The translations under genes and the position numbers were made by a program. From Allokutzneria sp. NRRL B-24872 (GTDB lineage Bacteria > Actinomycetota > Actinomycetes > Mycobacteriales > Pseudonocardiaceae): a stretch of 64,000 nt of DNA. Shown here piece after piece: positions 56,579 to 64,000 of this stretch. Each line of letters starts with the position of its first letter. Within the stretch, counting starts at the first letter, position 1. A model generated the notes under the pieces. It was not told the DNA's origin and ran no database searches. It worked only from the letters and a program-made list of their open reading frames with translations. The stretch is taken from contig NZ_MUMH01000103.1 of NCBI RefSeq assembly GCF_002155965.1, forward strand, positions 31,099 through 95,098, written 5' to 3'.

Positions 56579-56806
56579 GTGCGATTCGTGCGCATTTCTG
56601 ATCAGGAGACCCCGCAGCAGGCGACGGTGCACTCCGTGCTCGCGGACGGCTCGGTCGCCGTGGTCGACGACGACGGTCTGCTGCACACCGCCTCCGCCGA
56701 GGCCGTCCGAGCGGGCGGGTGGCGCGCACCCCGCCCCGGTCAGCGCGTGGCGCTGCGGCGCGAGGAGAGCACGATCATCGCGATGCTGCCGCCGACGCGA
56801 CGATGA
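56579..56806 (+). CDS. Small conserved hypothetical protein
   Basis: 75 residues (or 72 from the GTG at 56588). The sequence VRISDQETPQQATVHSVLADGSVAVVDDDGLLHTASAEAVRAGGWRAPRPGQRVALRREE suggests a small beta-barrel. No catalytic motif or signal peptide. Found between cofC and ppk; not recognised further. Confidence 0.6.
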   Translation: MRFVRISDQETPQQATVHSVLADGSVAVVDDDGLLHTASAEAVRAGGWRAPRPGQRVALRREESTIIAMLPPTRR

Positions 56807-56891
56807 GTTCATCTCAGCGCTGTGACAGGTTCACCACTCCGAGTACCTCGAACAGCGCTGATGTGCTCTCGGTGCGGAACAATGGCGCAAC

Positions 56892-59060
56892 GTGAGCCCG
56901 GACAGCAGCGAGAGCAGACCAGCAGGCCGTCCCACCGTGGGCGACCCGGCGCACCAGCGCTCCGTACCGCCCCCTCCGGCGGCGACGAGGCTGGCCGTGC
57001 CGACGGATCTCCCCGATGACCGGTACTTCAACCGGGAGCTGGCGTGGCTGGACTTCAACGCCAGGGTGCTCGCGCTCGCCGAGGACCCCTCCGAACCCCT
57101 GTTGGAGCGGGCGAAGTTCCTGGCCATCTTCGCCTCGAACCTCGACGAGTTCTACATGGTCAGGGTCGCCGGGCTGAAGCGCCGTGACGAGACCGGCCTC
57201 TCGGTGCGCAGCGCCGACGGCCAGTCCCCGCGCGAGCAGCTGGCCCGGATCTCCACCCGCACCCAGGACCTGGTCGAGCAGAACGCGAGCGTCTTCCTCA
57301 ACGAGCTGCGGCCGGAGCTGGAGAAGCACGACATCCGCATCGTCGAGTGGGACGACCTCGACGACGCCGACCAGCTGCGGCTGGGCACCTACTTCACCGA
57401 GCACATCTTCCCGGTGCTGACCCCGCTCGCGGTCGACCCGGCGCACCCGTTCCCCTACATCTCCGGGCTCTCGCTGAACCTCGCGGTGACCGTGAAGGAC
57501 CCCGAAGACCGCACGGAGCGCTTCGCCCGCATCAAGGTCCCGGACAACGTGCACCGGCTGGTCCGCGTCGAGCTGGACAAGGACGCCGACACCGCGACGT
57601 TCCTGCCGCTGGAGGACCTGATCTCCGCGCACCTGGACAAGTTGTTCGCGGGCATGGAGATCAGCGAGCACCACGTGTTCCGGGTCACCCGCAACGCCGA
57701 CCTCGAGGTCGAGGAGGACCAGGACGAGGACCTGTTGCAGGCGTTGGAGCGCGAGCTCTCCCGCCGCCGCTTCGGCCCCCCGGTGCGCCTCGAGGTCGAG
57801 GAGTCGATGAGCGAGCACATGATGGAGCTGCTGCTCCGCGAGCTCGACGTCGACCCGCACGACGTGGTCGAGGTCCCGGGTCTGCTCGACCTGAACTGCC
57901 TGTGGCAGCTCTACGCGTTGCACCGGCCGCCGCTGAAGAACGCGCCGTTCGTGCCCGCGACGCACCCGGCATTCGGCGAGGGCGAGACGCCGAAGAGCGT
58001 GTTCCAGACGCTGCGCGAGGGCGATGTCCTGGTGCACCACCCGTACCACGCGTTCTCCACGAGCGTGCAGCGCTTCATCGAGCAGGCCGCGGCTGACCCG
58101 CACGTGCTCGCGATCAAGCAGACGCTGTACCGGACCTCGGGTGACTCGCCGATCGTCGACGCGCTGATCGACGCGGCCGAGGCGGGAAAGCAGGTCGTGG
58201 CGCTGGTCGAGCTGAAGGCGCGCTTCGACGAGCAGGCGAACATCAAGTGGGCGCGGGCGTTGGAGCGCGCGGGCGTGCACGTGGTCTACGGCCTCGTCGG
58301 GCTGAAGACGCACTGCAAGACCGCGCTCGTCGTGCGCCAGGAGGGCTCCACGATCCGCCGCTACTGCCACATCGGCACCGGCAACTACAACCCGAAAACC
58401 GCTCGGCTGTACGAGGACCTGGGCCTGCTGACGGCGGAACCCTCGGTGGGCGCGGACCTCACGGACCTCTTCAACGTGTTGACCGGCTACGCGCGGCAGA
58501 GCACCTACCGCAGCCTTCTCGTGGCCCCGCAGGGAGTCCGGCGCGGCATCGTCGAGCGCATCGAGCGCGAGATCGCCCACGCCGCGGCGGGACGCACCGC
58601 CGGGATTCGCCTCAAGGCCAACGCGGTCGTGGACGAACAGGTGATCGACGCGCTCTACCGCGCCTCGCAGGCCGGTGTGCCCGTGGAAATCGTCGTGCGC
58701 GGCATCTGCTCCTTGAAACCGGGAGTTCCGGGGCTGTCCGAAACGATCCGCGTGCGCTCGATCCTCGGCCGTTTCCTGGAGCACTCCAGGGTCATCCACT
58801 TCGCGGGCTGCGACGAGTACTGGATCGGCAGCGCGGACATGATGCACCGCAACCTGGACCGCCGGGTGGAGGTGCTGGTGCGGGTCACCGACCCCAAGCT
58901 CACCAAGGACCTCTCGGCCATGTTCGACGTCGCGATGGACGAGGGCACGCGCTGCTGGGTGCTCGGCCCCGGCGGCGGTTGGACGCCGTCACCCGCGGAG
59001 GGCGAGCAGGTGCTGGACCTCCAGACGGAGATGCTGCGGCGGTACGGGGCGAAGGCGTGA
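56892..59060 (+). CDS. ppk: Polyphosphate kinase 1
   Basis: 722 residues. N-terminal PPK domain [29 protein letters not shown]; catalytic core with [11 protein letters not shown], phospho-His in GLKTHCK, and [33 protein letters not shown]. It synthesises polyphosphate from ATP. The last bases overlap the NUDIX gene (GTGA). Confidence 0.97.
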   Translation: MSPDSSESRPAGRPTVGDPAHQRSVPPPPAATRLAVPTDLPDDRYFNRELAWLDFNARVLALAEDPSEPLLERAKFLAIFASNLDEFYMVRVAGLKRRDETGLSVRSADGQSPREQLARISTRTQDLVEQNASVFLNELRPELEKHDIRIVEWDDLDDADQLRLGTYFTEHIFPVLTPLAVDPAHPFPYISGLSLNLAVTVKDPEDRTERFARIKVPDNVHRLVRVELDKDADTATFLPLEDLISAHLDKLFAGMEISEHHVFRVTRNADLEVEEDQDEDLLQALERELSRRRFGPPVRLEVEESMSEHMMELLLRELDVDPHDVVEVPGLLDLNCLWQLYALHRPPLKNAPFVPATHPAFGEGETPKSVFQTLREGDVLVHHPYHAFSTSVQRFIEQAAADPHVLAIKQTLYRTSGDSPIVDALIDAAEAGKQVVALVELKARFDEQANIKWARALERAGVHVVYGLVGLKTHCKTALVVRQEGSTIRRYCHIGTGNYNPKTARLYEDLGLLTAEPSVGADLTDLFNVLTGYARQSTYRSLLVAPQGVRRGIVERIEREIAHAAAGRTAGIRLKANAVVDEQVIDALYRASQAGVPVEIVVRGICSLKPGVPGLSETIRVRSILGRFLEHSRVIHFAGCDEYWIGSADMMHRNLDRRVEVLVRVTDPKLTKDLSAMFDVAMDEGTRCWVLGPGGGWTPSPAEGEQVLDLQTEMLRRYGAKA

Positions 59061-59983
59061 ACGAGGTCCACGCGGCGGGTGCCGTGCTGTGGCGCTGGGA
59101 CTCCTCCGGCAGCAAGCCCGAGGTGGCGGTGGTGCACCGCCCCCGCTACGACGACTGGACGCTGCCCAAGGGCAAGCAGGACCCCGGGGAGAGCACTCCG
59201 GCGACCGCTGCCAGGGAAGTCCTTGAGGAGACCGGGTTCTCCCCCGTGCTCGGCAGGAGCCTCGGCCGGGTCCGCTACCCACTGACCACAGTGGACGGCC
59301 GAAGTGGACAGAAGGTCGTCGACTACTACTCCGCTCGGGTCAACGGCGGCGAGTTCGCGCCGAACGACGAGGTCGACGCGCTGCGCTGGCTCGCGCCGGA
59401 ACAGGCCGCCGTGCTGCTCACCAGGAACACCGATCGCACCGTGTTGGAGGCGTTCACCGCCCTTCCGCCGAACACCACGACGCTGCTCCTGGTGCGGCAC
59501 GCCAAAGCCGGAAAGCGCGACAAGTGGGAAGGCGATGACGACCTCAGGCCGCTCAGCAAGAACGGCGTGAAACAAGCCGCGGCCCTTCGCGCGCTATTGC
59601 CGCTCTACGGTCCGGACCGGGTGTTCTCGGCCCCTCGCGTGCGGTGTTCGCAAACCGTCGAGGGAGTCGCGGAAGACCTCGGCGCGGCCATCAGGGAAGA
59701 GCCCTCGCTGAGCGAGGAGGGCTATTGGCCGCACCCCTCCGAGGGCGTCGGCCGACTGCTGGAGATCGCCGCTGAGGGCGGCACACCGCTGGTCTGCAGC
59801 CAGGGCGGGGTGATCCCGCACGTGGTGGAGCACCTGGCCCGCGCCTCCGGAGTCACCACGCCCGCGCTGGCCGCCCGCAAGGGCAGCCTGTGGGTGCTGT
59901 CCTTCACCACCGAGAGCGGTGGCGCCCCGGTCCTGGTGGCGGCCGACTACCTCGCCAGCCCGCTGCCGAGGGAAACCGACTAG
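59057..59983 (+). CDS. mutT1: NUDIX hydrolase fused to a phosphoglycerate-mutase-like domain (MutT1)
   Basis: 308 residues. N-terminal NUDIX box [22 protein letters not shown] (split across residues 40-62); C-terminal histidine-phosphatase domain [28 protein letters not shown] with [12 protein letters not shown]. This two-domain layout matches mycobacterial MutT1, which cleaves 8-oxo-GTP/dGTP and diadenosine polyphosphates. Coupled to ppk by a GTGA overlap. Confidence 0.93.
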   Translation: MNEVHAAGAVLWRWDSSGSKPEVAVVHRPRYDDWTLPKGKQDPGESTPATAAREVLEETGFSPVLGRSLGRVRYPLTTVDGRSGQKVVDYYSARVNGGEFAPNDEVDALRWLAPEQAAVLLTRNTDRTVLEAFTALPPNTTTLLLVRHAKAGKRDKWEGDDDLRPLSKNGVKQAAALRALLPLYGPDRVFSAPRVRCSQTVEGVAEDLGAAIREEPSLSEEGYWPHPSEGVGRLLEIAAEGGTPLVCSQGGVIPHVVEHLARASGVTTPALAARKGSLWVLSFTTESGGAPVLVAADYLASPLPRETD

Positions 59984-59991
59984 TGCTCACG

Positions 59992-60049
59992 TCCGTCCAC
60001 TCTGGACGGATATGACAGCGGGGCCCGGTCCACTCGGACCGGGCCCCGC
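59992..60049. terminator. Palindrome plus bidirectional terminator, mutT1 / hup
   Basis: A perfect-armed element TCCGTCCACTCTGGACGGA (59992-60010) is followed by a 14-bp perfect stem, GCGGGGCCCGGTCC (60018-60031), loop ACTC, GGACCGGGCCCCGC (60036-60049), between the two converging genes. Confidence 0.8.
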
Positions 60050-60090
60050 TTCAGTTCGTCAGCAGGCACCGCGCGCGGCGGTGAACTGCC

Positions 60091-60738
60091 TTACTTCTTG
60101 GCGCGCGCCGGCTTCTTGGCGGCGGGCTTGGCGGCGGCCTTGGCCGTGGTCGCCTTCTTGGCGGCCGGCTTCGCGGCAGCCTTCGCGGTCGTCGCCTTCT
60201 TCGCGGCGGCGGCCGGCTTGGCGGCGGCCTTGGCCGTGGTCGCCTTCTTGGCGGCGGGCTTGGCAGCCGGCTTCGCGGCGGCCTTGGTCGTCGCCTTCTT
60301 GGCGGCGGCGGGCTTGGCGGCGGCCTTGGTGGCCGGCGCCTTCGCCGCGGTCGCCTTGGCGCGCGTGGTGGTCTTCGCGGCCGCGGCGGTGGCACGGGTG
60401 CCAGCCTTCGCGGCGGCGGCGGCCGGGGCCGCCTTCTTCACGGCGGCGACCTTCGGCAGCTTCTTCGTGCCGCTCACCACGTCCTTGAACGTGGTGCCCG
60501 CGCGGAAGGCGGGGATGTTGGTCTTCTTCACCTTGACGGTCTCACCGGTGCGCGGGTTGCGCGCGGTGCGAGCGGCGCGGGCGCGCTTCTCGAAGACGCC
60601 GAAGCCGGTGATCGTGACCTTCTCGCCCTTGTTGACGGTGCGGACGATGACGTCCACGAGACCGTCCACAGCGGTGTTGGCGGTCTTCTTGTCACCAAGG
60701 CGCTCCGCGAGCGCCTCGATCAGCTGGGCCTTGTTCAC
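60091..60738 (-). CDS. hup: Histone-like DNA-binding protein HupB
   Basis: 215 residues. Residues 1-90 are a canonical HU domain ([52 protein letters not shown] ... [21 protein letters not shown]). Residues ~95-215 are a Lys/Ala/Pro tail of imperfect repeats ([14 protein letters not shown]), like mycobacterial HupB and eukaryotic H1. The tail adds DNA compaction. The repeats make the 3' end low-complexity at DNA level. Confidence 0.96.
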   Translation of the reverse strand: MNKAQLIEALAERLGDKKTANTAVDGLVDVIVRTVNKGEKVTITGFGVFEKRARAARTARNPRTGETVKVKKTNIPAFRAGTTFKDVVSGTKKLPKVAAVKKAAPAAAAAKAGTRATAAAAKTTTRAKATAAKAPATKAAAKPAAAKKATTKAAAKPAAKPAAKKATTAKAAAKPAAAAKKATTAKAAAKPAAKKATTAKAAAKPAAKKPARAKK

Positions 60739-60956
60739 TTTCAGTCCCTCCCAGGACAGTCACGGCCCAGTCGGGCCGACTACTTGGCCCAAGATAGGCC
60801 CAACAGAGCGCATTCTCCACACGCCACGCCCAAAAACCTTTACGGCACGCGAGAATTGCGCCCTTCCGAGCTACAACCCCTGGGGGGTCTGTCCTGGGAG
60901 GGAAAAACCGATTGTTGCTGCTCAATCCCCTTTGGCAGTAGTGGTTCCGCCCGGTC
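60739..60956 (-). other. hup upstream / leuD downstream region
   Basis: 218 bases, no gene. On the minus strand TATCTT (60791-60796) is a plausible -10 for hup, with only a weak -35. A G/C-run hairpin-like element ACCCCTGGGGGGT lies at 60879-60891. AGGGAC precedes the hup start. Confidence 0.4.
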
Positions 60957-61559
60957 TCAGGCCCCGGATGCGGTCTGTGTCACGGGAAGCCAGGACGGCC
61001 GCTCTCGTTCAAAAAAGTCGATCTCTTGGGCGTGTCGCAGGGTCAGTCCGATGTCGTCGAGGCCTTCCAGGAGCCTCCAGCGGGTGTAGTCGTCGATGTC
61101 GAAGCGGGCCGTGAAGTCCTTCGCACGGACGGTCTTCTCGGTCAGGTCGACGGTGATCTCCGTCCCCGGCTCGGTTTCCAGCAGCTTCCACAGCTGCTCG
61201 ACGTCGGACTGCTCGCAGCGCGCGGCCAGCAGTCCGGCCTTCCCGGCGTTGCCGCGGAAGATGTCCGCGAAGCGCGAGGAGATGACGACGCGGAAGCCGT
61301 AGTCAGCAAGTGCCCACACGGCGTGCTCCCTGGAGGAGCCGGTGCCGAAGTCCGGTCCGGCCACCAGGACGCTGCCCGAGCGGAAGTGCTCGGCGTTGAG
61401 CACGAAGTGCTCGTCGGCCCGCCACGCGGCGAACAGGCCGTCGGCGAATCCCGTGCGGCTGACCCGCTTCAGGTAGACGGCGGGGATGATCTGGTCAGTG
61501 TCCACGTTGGACCGCCGCAGCGGGACGCCGACACCGGTGTGGGTGGAGAACGGTTCCAT
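60957..61559 (-). CDS. leuD: 3-isopropylmalate dehydratase small subunit
   Basis: 200 residues. [81 protein letters not shown]. It forms the isomerase of leucine synthesis with LeuC. 18 bases downstream of leuC, one operon. Confidence 0.97.
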   Translation of the reverse strand: MEPFSTHTGVGVPLRRSNVDTDQIIPAVYLKRVSRTGFADGLFAAWRADEHFVLNAEHFRSGSVLVAGPDFGTGSSREHAVWALADYGFRVVISSRFADIFRGNAGKAGLLAARCEQSDVEQLWKLLETEPGTEITVDLTEKTVRAKDFTARFDIDDYTRWRLLEGLDDIGLTLRHAQEIDFFERERPSWLPVTQTASGA

Positions 61560-61577
61560 GGTCGTGAATCGCCCTTC

Positions 61578-62981
61578 TCAGTCCAGGTCCGCGGGGGAGG
61601 CGAGGGTGCCGCGCACGGCGGTGGCGGCGGCGACGAGCGGGGACACCAGGTGCGTCCGGCCGCCCTTGCCCTGCCGCCCCTCGAAGTTCCGGTTGGAGGT
61701 CGACGCGCTGCGCTCGCCGGGGGTGAGCTGATCCGGGTTCATGCCAAGGCACATCGAGCAGCCCGCCTGGCGCCACTCCGCGCCCGCGTCGAGGAAGACC
61801 TCGTGCAGCCCTTCGGCCTCGGCCTGTGCACGCACACGCATCGACCCCGGCACGACGAGCATCCGCACACCGACTGCGACCTTGCGCCCCTTGAGGACCT
61901 CGGCGGCGGCGCGCAGGTCCTCGATGCGGCCGTTGGTGCACGAGCCCAGGAAGACGGTGTCGACCGAGATCTGCCGCAGCGGCGTTCCCGGCGCCAGGTC
62001 CATGTACGACAGGGCCTTCTCGGCCGCGAGGCGCTCGCCCTCGTCGGCGATCTGCTCGGGGTCGGGGATCGAGGCGTGCAGCGGAAGGCCCTGCCCCGGG
62101 TTGGTTCCCCACGTGACGAACGGCGTCAGGTCGTCGGCGTTGATGTGGATCTCGTGGTCGAACTCGGCGCCCTCGTCGGTGGCGAGCGTGCGCCAGTACT
62201 CCACGGCGGTGTCCCAGTTCTCGCCCGTCGGCGCGTGCGGACGGCCTTCCAGGTAGGCGAAGGTCACCTCGTCCGGCGCGATCATCCCGGCGCGCGCGCC
62301 CGCCTCGATTGACATGTTGCAGACGGTCATCCGGGCTTCCATGGACAGCGCTCGGATCGCGCTTCCCCGGTACTCCAGGACATAGCCCTGTCCGCCGCCG
62401 GTGCCGATCTGGGCGATGACCGCGAGGATCACGTCCTTCGCGGTGACGCCCGGCCGCAGCTCGCCGTCGACGGTGATGGCCATGGTCTTGAAGGGGCGCA
62501 AGGGCAACGTCTGCGTGGCCATCACGTGCTCGACCTCGGAGGTGCCGATGCCGAAGGCCAGCGCGCCGAACGCGCCGTGCGTGGAGGTGTGGCTGTCCCC
62601 GCACACCACGGTCATGCCGGGCTGGGTGAGCCCGAGCTGCGGGCCGACCACGTGCACGATGCCCTGTTCCGCGTCCCCCATGGGGTGCAGGCGGACGCCG
62701 AACTCGGCGCAGTTGCGGCGCAACGTGTCCACCTGCGTGCGCGAGACGAGGTCCGCGATGGGCTTGTCGATGTCGACGGTGGGGACGTTGTGGTCCTCGG
62801 TGGCGATCGTGAGGTCGGGTCGGCGGACGGGGCGCCCGGCGAGCCGCAGGCCCTCGAACGCCTGGGGGCTGGTGACCTCGTGCACCAGGTGCAGGTCGAT
62901 GTAGAGCAGGTCGGGCTCGTCACCAGTGCCCTGGCGCACCACGTGCGCCTCCCACACCTTCTCCGCGAGCGTGCGTGCCAT
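61578..62981 (-). CDS. leuC: 3-isopropylmalate dehydratase large subunit
   Basis: 467 residues. Aconitase-type [4Fe-4S] protein: [57 protein letters not shown], and cluster cysteines in [12 protein letters not shown] and [10 protein letters not shown]. Start at ATG 62981 after GGAGAGAAGCG. Divergent from ndgR across the operator palindrome at 63043-63063. Confidence 0.97.
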   Translation of the reverse strand: MARTLAEKVWEAHVVRQGTGDEPDLLYIDLHLVHEVTSPQAFEGLRLAGRPVRRPDLTIATEDHNVPTVDIDKPIADLVSRTQVDTLRRNCAEFGVRLHPMGDAEQGIVHVVGPQLGLTQPGMTVVCGDSHTSTHGAFGALAFGIGTSEVEHVMATQTLPLRPFKTMAITVDGELRPGVTAKDVILAVIAQIGTGGGQGYVLEYRGSAIRALSMEARMTVCNMSIEAGARAGMIAPDEVTFAYLEGRPHAPTGENWDTAVEYWRTLATDEGAEFDHEIHINADDLTPFVTWGTNPGQGLPLHASIPDPEQIADEGERLAAEKALSYMDLAPGTPLRQISVDTVFLGSCTNGRIEDLRAAAEVLKGRKVAVGVRMLVVPGSMRVRAQAEAEGLHEVFLDAGAEWRQAGCSMCLGMNPDQLTPGERSASTSNRNFEGRQGKGGRTHLVSPLVAAATAVRGTLASPADLD

Positions 62982-63042
62982 CGCTTCTCTCCGTGGGGTT
63001 TCTCGCGTGCGCTCCCGGCGGCCGCGCGGGAAGCACGTCTGG

Positions 63043-63063
63043 ACTTCCCGCAATATGGGAAGT
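63043..63063. promoter_or_regulatory. leuC/ndgR intergenic operator palindrome
   Basis: ACTTCCC-GCAATAT-GGGAAGT, a perfect 7-bp inverted repeat, lies between the divergent leuC and ndgR genes, 13 bases before the ndgR GTG. TAGTAT (63064-63069) just right of it could be the ndgR -10, so its transcript would be leaderless. IclR-type NdgR/AreB regulators are known to act at this intergenic region in streptomycetes. Confidence 0.65.
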
Positions 63064-63075
63064 TAGTATCGGCTT

Positions 63076-63777
63076 GTGGGACAGCATAGCGGCATCGGCG
63101 TCTTGGACAAGGCAGTGGCAGTGCTGCACGCGGTGGCGAAGGACCCTTGTGGGCTCGCGGAGCTGTGCAGCAGAACGGGTCTTCCCCGTGCGACGGCGCA
63201 CCGTCTGGCCGTGGGACTTGAGGTCCACCGGTTGTTGCAGCGCGGGGCTGACGGTCGGTGGCGGCCGGGTGGCGCGCTCGCGGAGTTGGCCGGCGGCGCG
63301 ACCGATCCCCTTGTGGACGCGGCGAGTTCGGTGTTGCCGCGGCTGCGTGACATCACCGGCGAGAGCGTGCAGCTCTACCGCAGGGACGGGATCGCGCGGA
63401 TCTGCGTGGCGAGCGCGGAGCCGCCCAGTGGCTTGCGCGACACCGTTCCCGTCGGCGCGCGCTTGCCCATGACGGCCGGTTCCGGCGCCAAGGTTCTGCT
63501 CGCGTGGGCCGATCCCGCCACCCAGCGAGCCGTTCTCACCGACGCCGTCTTCGGCGAGCGCACGCTTCTCGACGTCCGCCGCCGAGGCTGGGCGCAGAGC
63601 GTCGCCGAGCGCGAGCCCGGTGTCTCCAGCGTCTCCGCTCCGGTCCGCGACGCCACCGGCGCCGTCGTCGCTGCCGTCTCTGTTTCCGGCCCCGTGGACC
63701 GCATAGGCCGCCGCCCCGGCGCCCGCTGGGCCGCCGACCTCCTGGCCGCCGCCGAGGCCCTCCAGTCCCGCATGTAG
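63076..63777 (+). CDS. ndgR: IclR-type regulator NdgR
   Basis: 233 residues. N-terminal IclR winged helix (GIGVLDKAVAVLHAVAKDPCGLAELCSRTGLPRATAHRLAVGLEVHRLLQRG) and C-terminal effector domain (RDITGESVQLYRRDGIARICVASAEPPSGLRD ... PMTAGSGAKVLLAW, VSSVSAPVRDATGAVVAAVSVSGP). In Streptomyces NdgR/AreB controls leuCD and amino-acid metabolism. Divergent from leuC, as there. Confidence 0.92.
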   Translation: MGQHSGIGVLDKAVAVLHAVAKDPCGLAELCSRTGLPRATAHRLAVGLEVHRLLQRGADGRWRPGGALAELAGGATDPLVDAASSVLPRLRDITGESVQLYRRDGIARICVASAEPPSGLRDTVPVGARLPMTAGSGAKVLLAWADPATQRAVLTDAVFGERTLLDVRRRGWAQSVAEREPGVSSVSAPVRDATGAVVAAVSVSGPVDRIGRRPGARWAADLLAAAEALQSRM

Positions 63778-63803
63778 CCCCCGCAGCCCCCACCACTCAC
63801 ACC

Positions 63804-63834
63804 GAAGCCCCGGACTCTCCGAGTCCGGGGCTTC
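63804..63834 (+). terminator. Intrinsic terminator after ndgR
   Basis: GAAGCCCCGGACTC (63804-63817), loop TCC, GAGTCCGGGGCTTC (63821-63834), followed by TCTTCA: a 14-bp perfect stem. Confidence 0.85.
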
Positions 63835-64000
63835 TCTTCATCCCGAGCAGGCGCGCGGCGGCTTCCAGCGGAGGGGTCGGCTCGACCTGGGCCCCTAGCG
63901 CGTGCCGAAGTGGGCCGGACGGGCACGGTGAAGGATCACCGGCCCACGCGGGCGAGCGCATGGCACGCGCACCCCAGGTAAAGCCGCCCCACTTCCAGCC
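63835..64000. other. Right edge, no gene identified
   Basis: 166 bases with no supported gene. In relatives tRNA-Glu/Gln and gltX lie further on. No tRNA T-loop is visible here; open frames exist but none has family features. Confidence 0.4.

Noticed and set aside
60870..60900. 6C-type structured RNA in the hup leader
   Set aside because: There is one C-run hairpin only; the motif needs two C-rich hairpins in a defined arrangement.
63835..64000. Start of a gene or tRNA at the right edge
   Set aside because: Open frames have no family features and no tRNA arms are seen.

Overview
The window is a high-GC (roughly 70% by eye) actinobacterial chromosome segment. The order ndgR-leuC-leuD-hup-mutT1-ppk-cofC-plsC-gpsA, ddl-DUF3515-Lrp-thiL, recG-DAK-rpmB, pyc-rsmD-coaD and DUF177-rpmF-rnc-mutM is the conserved actinobacterial backbone. 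GTG starts, 4-base ATGA/GTGA overlaps, DUF3558 and EspC/EspG/PPE-type proteins, HupB with a long Lys/Ala tail, SepIVA and F420 biosynthesis (cofC) point to Pseudonocardiales. Genus and species cannot be fixed from the sequence alone. No rRNA, tRNA, insertion sequence or CRISPR array was found.

Layout. 1-2.6 kb (minus): transglutaminase-like membrane protein (cut by the edge), DUF58 protein and MoxR ATPase. 3.0-7.3 kb (plus): start of the division/cell-wall cluster, mraZ-rsmH-ftsL-ftsI, behind a promoter overlaid by four GTGG boxes at exact 10-bp spacing. The cluster stops at ftsI: murE and the rest do not follow. 7.3-15.2 kb (minus) is an island of type VII secretion substrates and accessories (EspC-like, alpha/beta hydrolase, EspG, PPE, DUF3558, lipoprotein) with a secreted neutral ceramidase. 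15.3-18.7 kb: kdpDE without kdpABC; two tiny coupled ORFs in front of kdpD look like a kdpF homologue and the last codons of kdpC, the scar of a deletion. 19-21.5 kb: asnB and a LysR-type DNA-binding domain without an effector domain.

21.5-32.8 kb is backbone: mutM, rnc, rpmF, DUF177, sepIVA, secreted RNase, GNAT, coaD, rsmD, a 30-bp tandem repeat with a palindromic core, MFS, arginase-family hydrolase and pyruvate carboxylase. 33-36.1 kb is a disturbed region: a beta-propeller lectin-like secreted protein, a broken phosphoribosyltransferase-like gene, and a tandem duplication whose unit is (5' scrap of the broken gene, promoter, small secreted cysteine protein, copy of the recG 3' end). 36.1-49.6 kb: recG, FakA/DAK-like protein, rpmB, MFS, ung, carbonic anhydrase-like protein, DUF4132, thiL, ddl. 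49.6-54 kb: GAF, MocR regulator divergent from an FMN-binding protein, then cysteine dioxygenase and a cystathionine lyase. Upstream of the dioxygenase lies a short ORF with the hallmarks of an actinobacterial cysteine-attenuation leader peptide. 54-64 kb: gpsA, plsC, cofC, ppk, mutT1, hup, leuDC and divergent ndgR with a palindromic operator.

The most unusual signals are the tandem duplication at the recG 3' end, the cysteine leader peptide, the kdp deletion scar, the broken dcw cluster, the 30-bp palindromic repeats, and a palindrome GTCCACWGTGGAC that recurs across the window, mostly inside genes where it spells Ser-Thr-Val-Asp.
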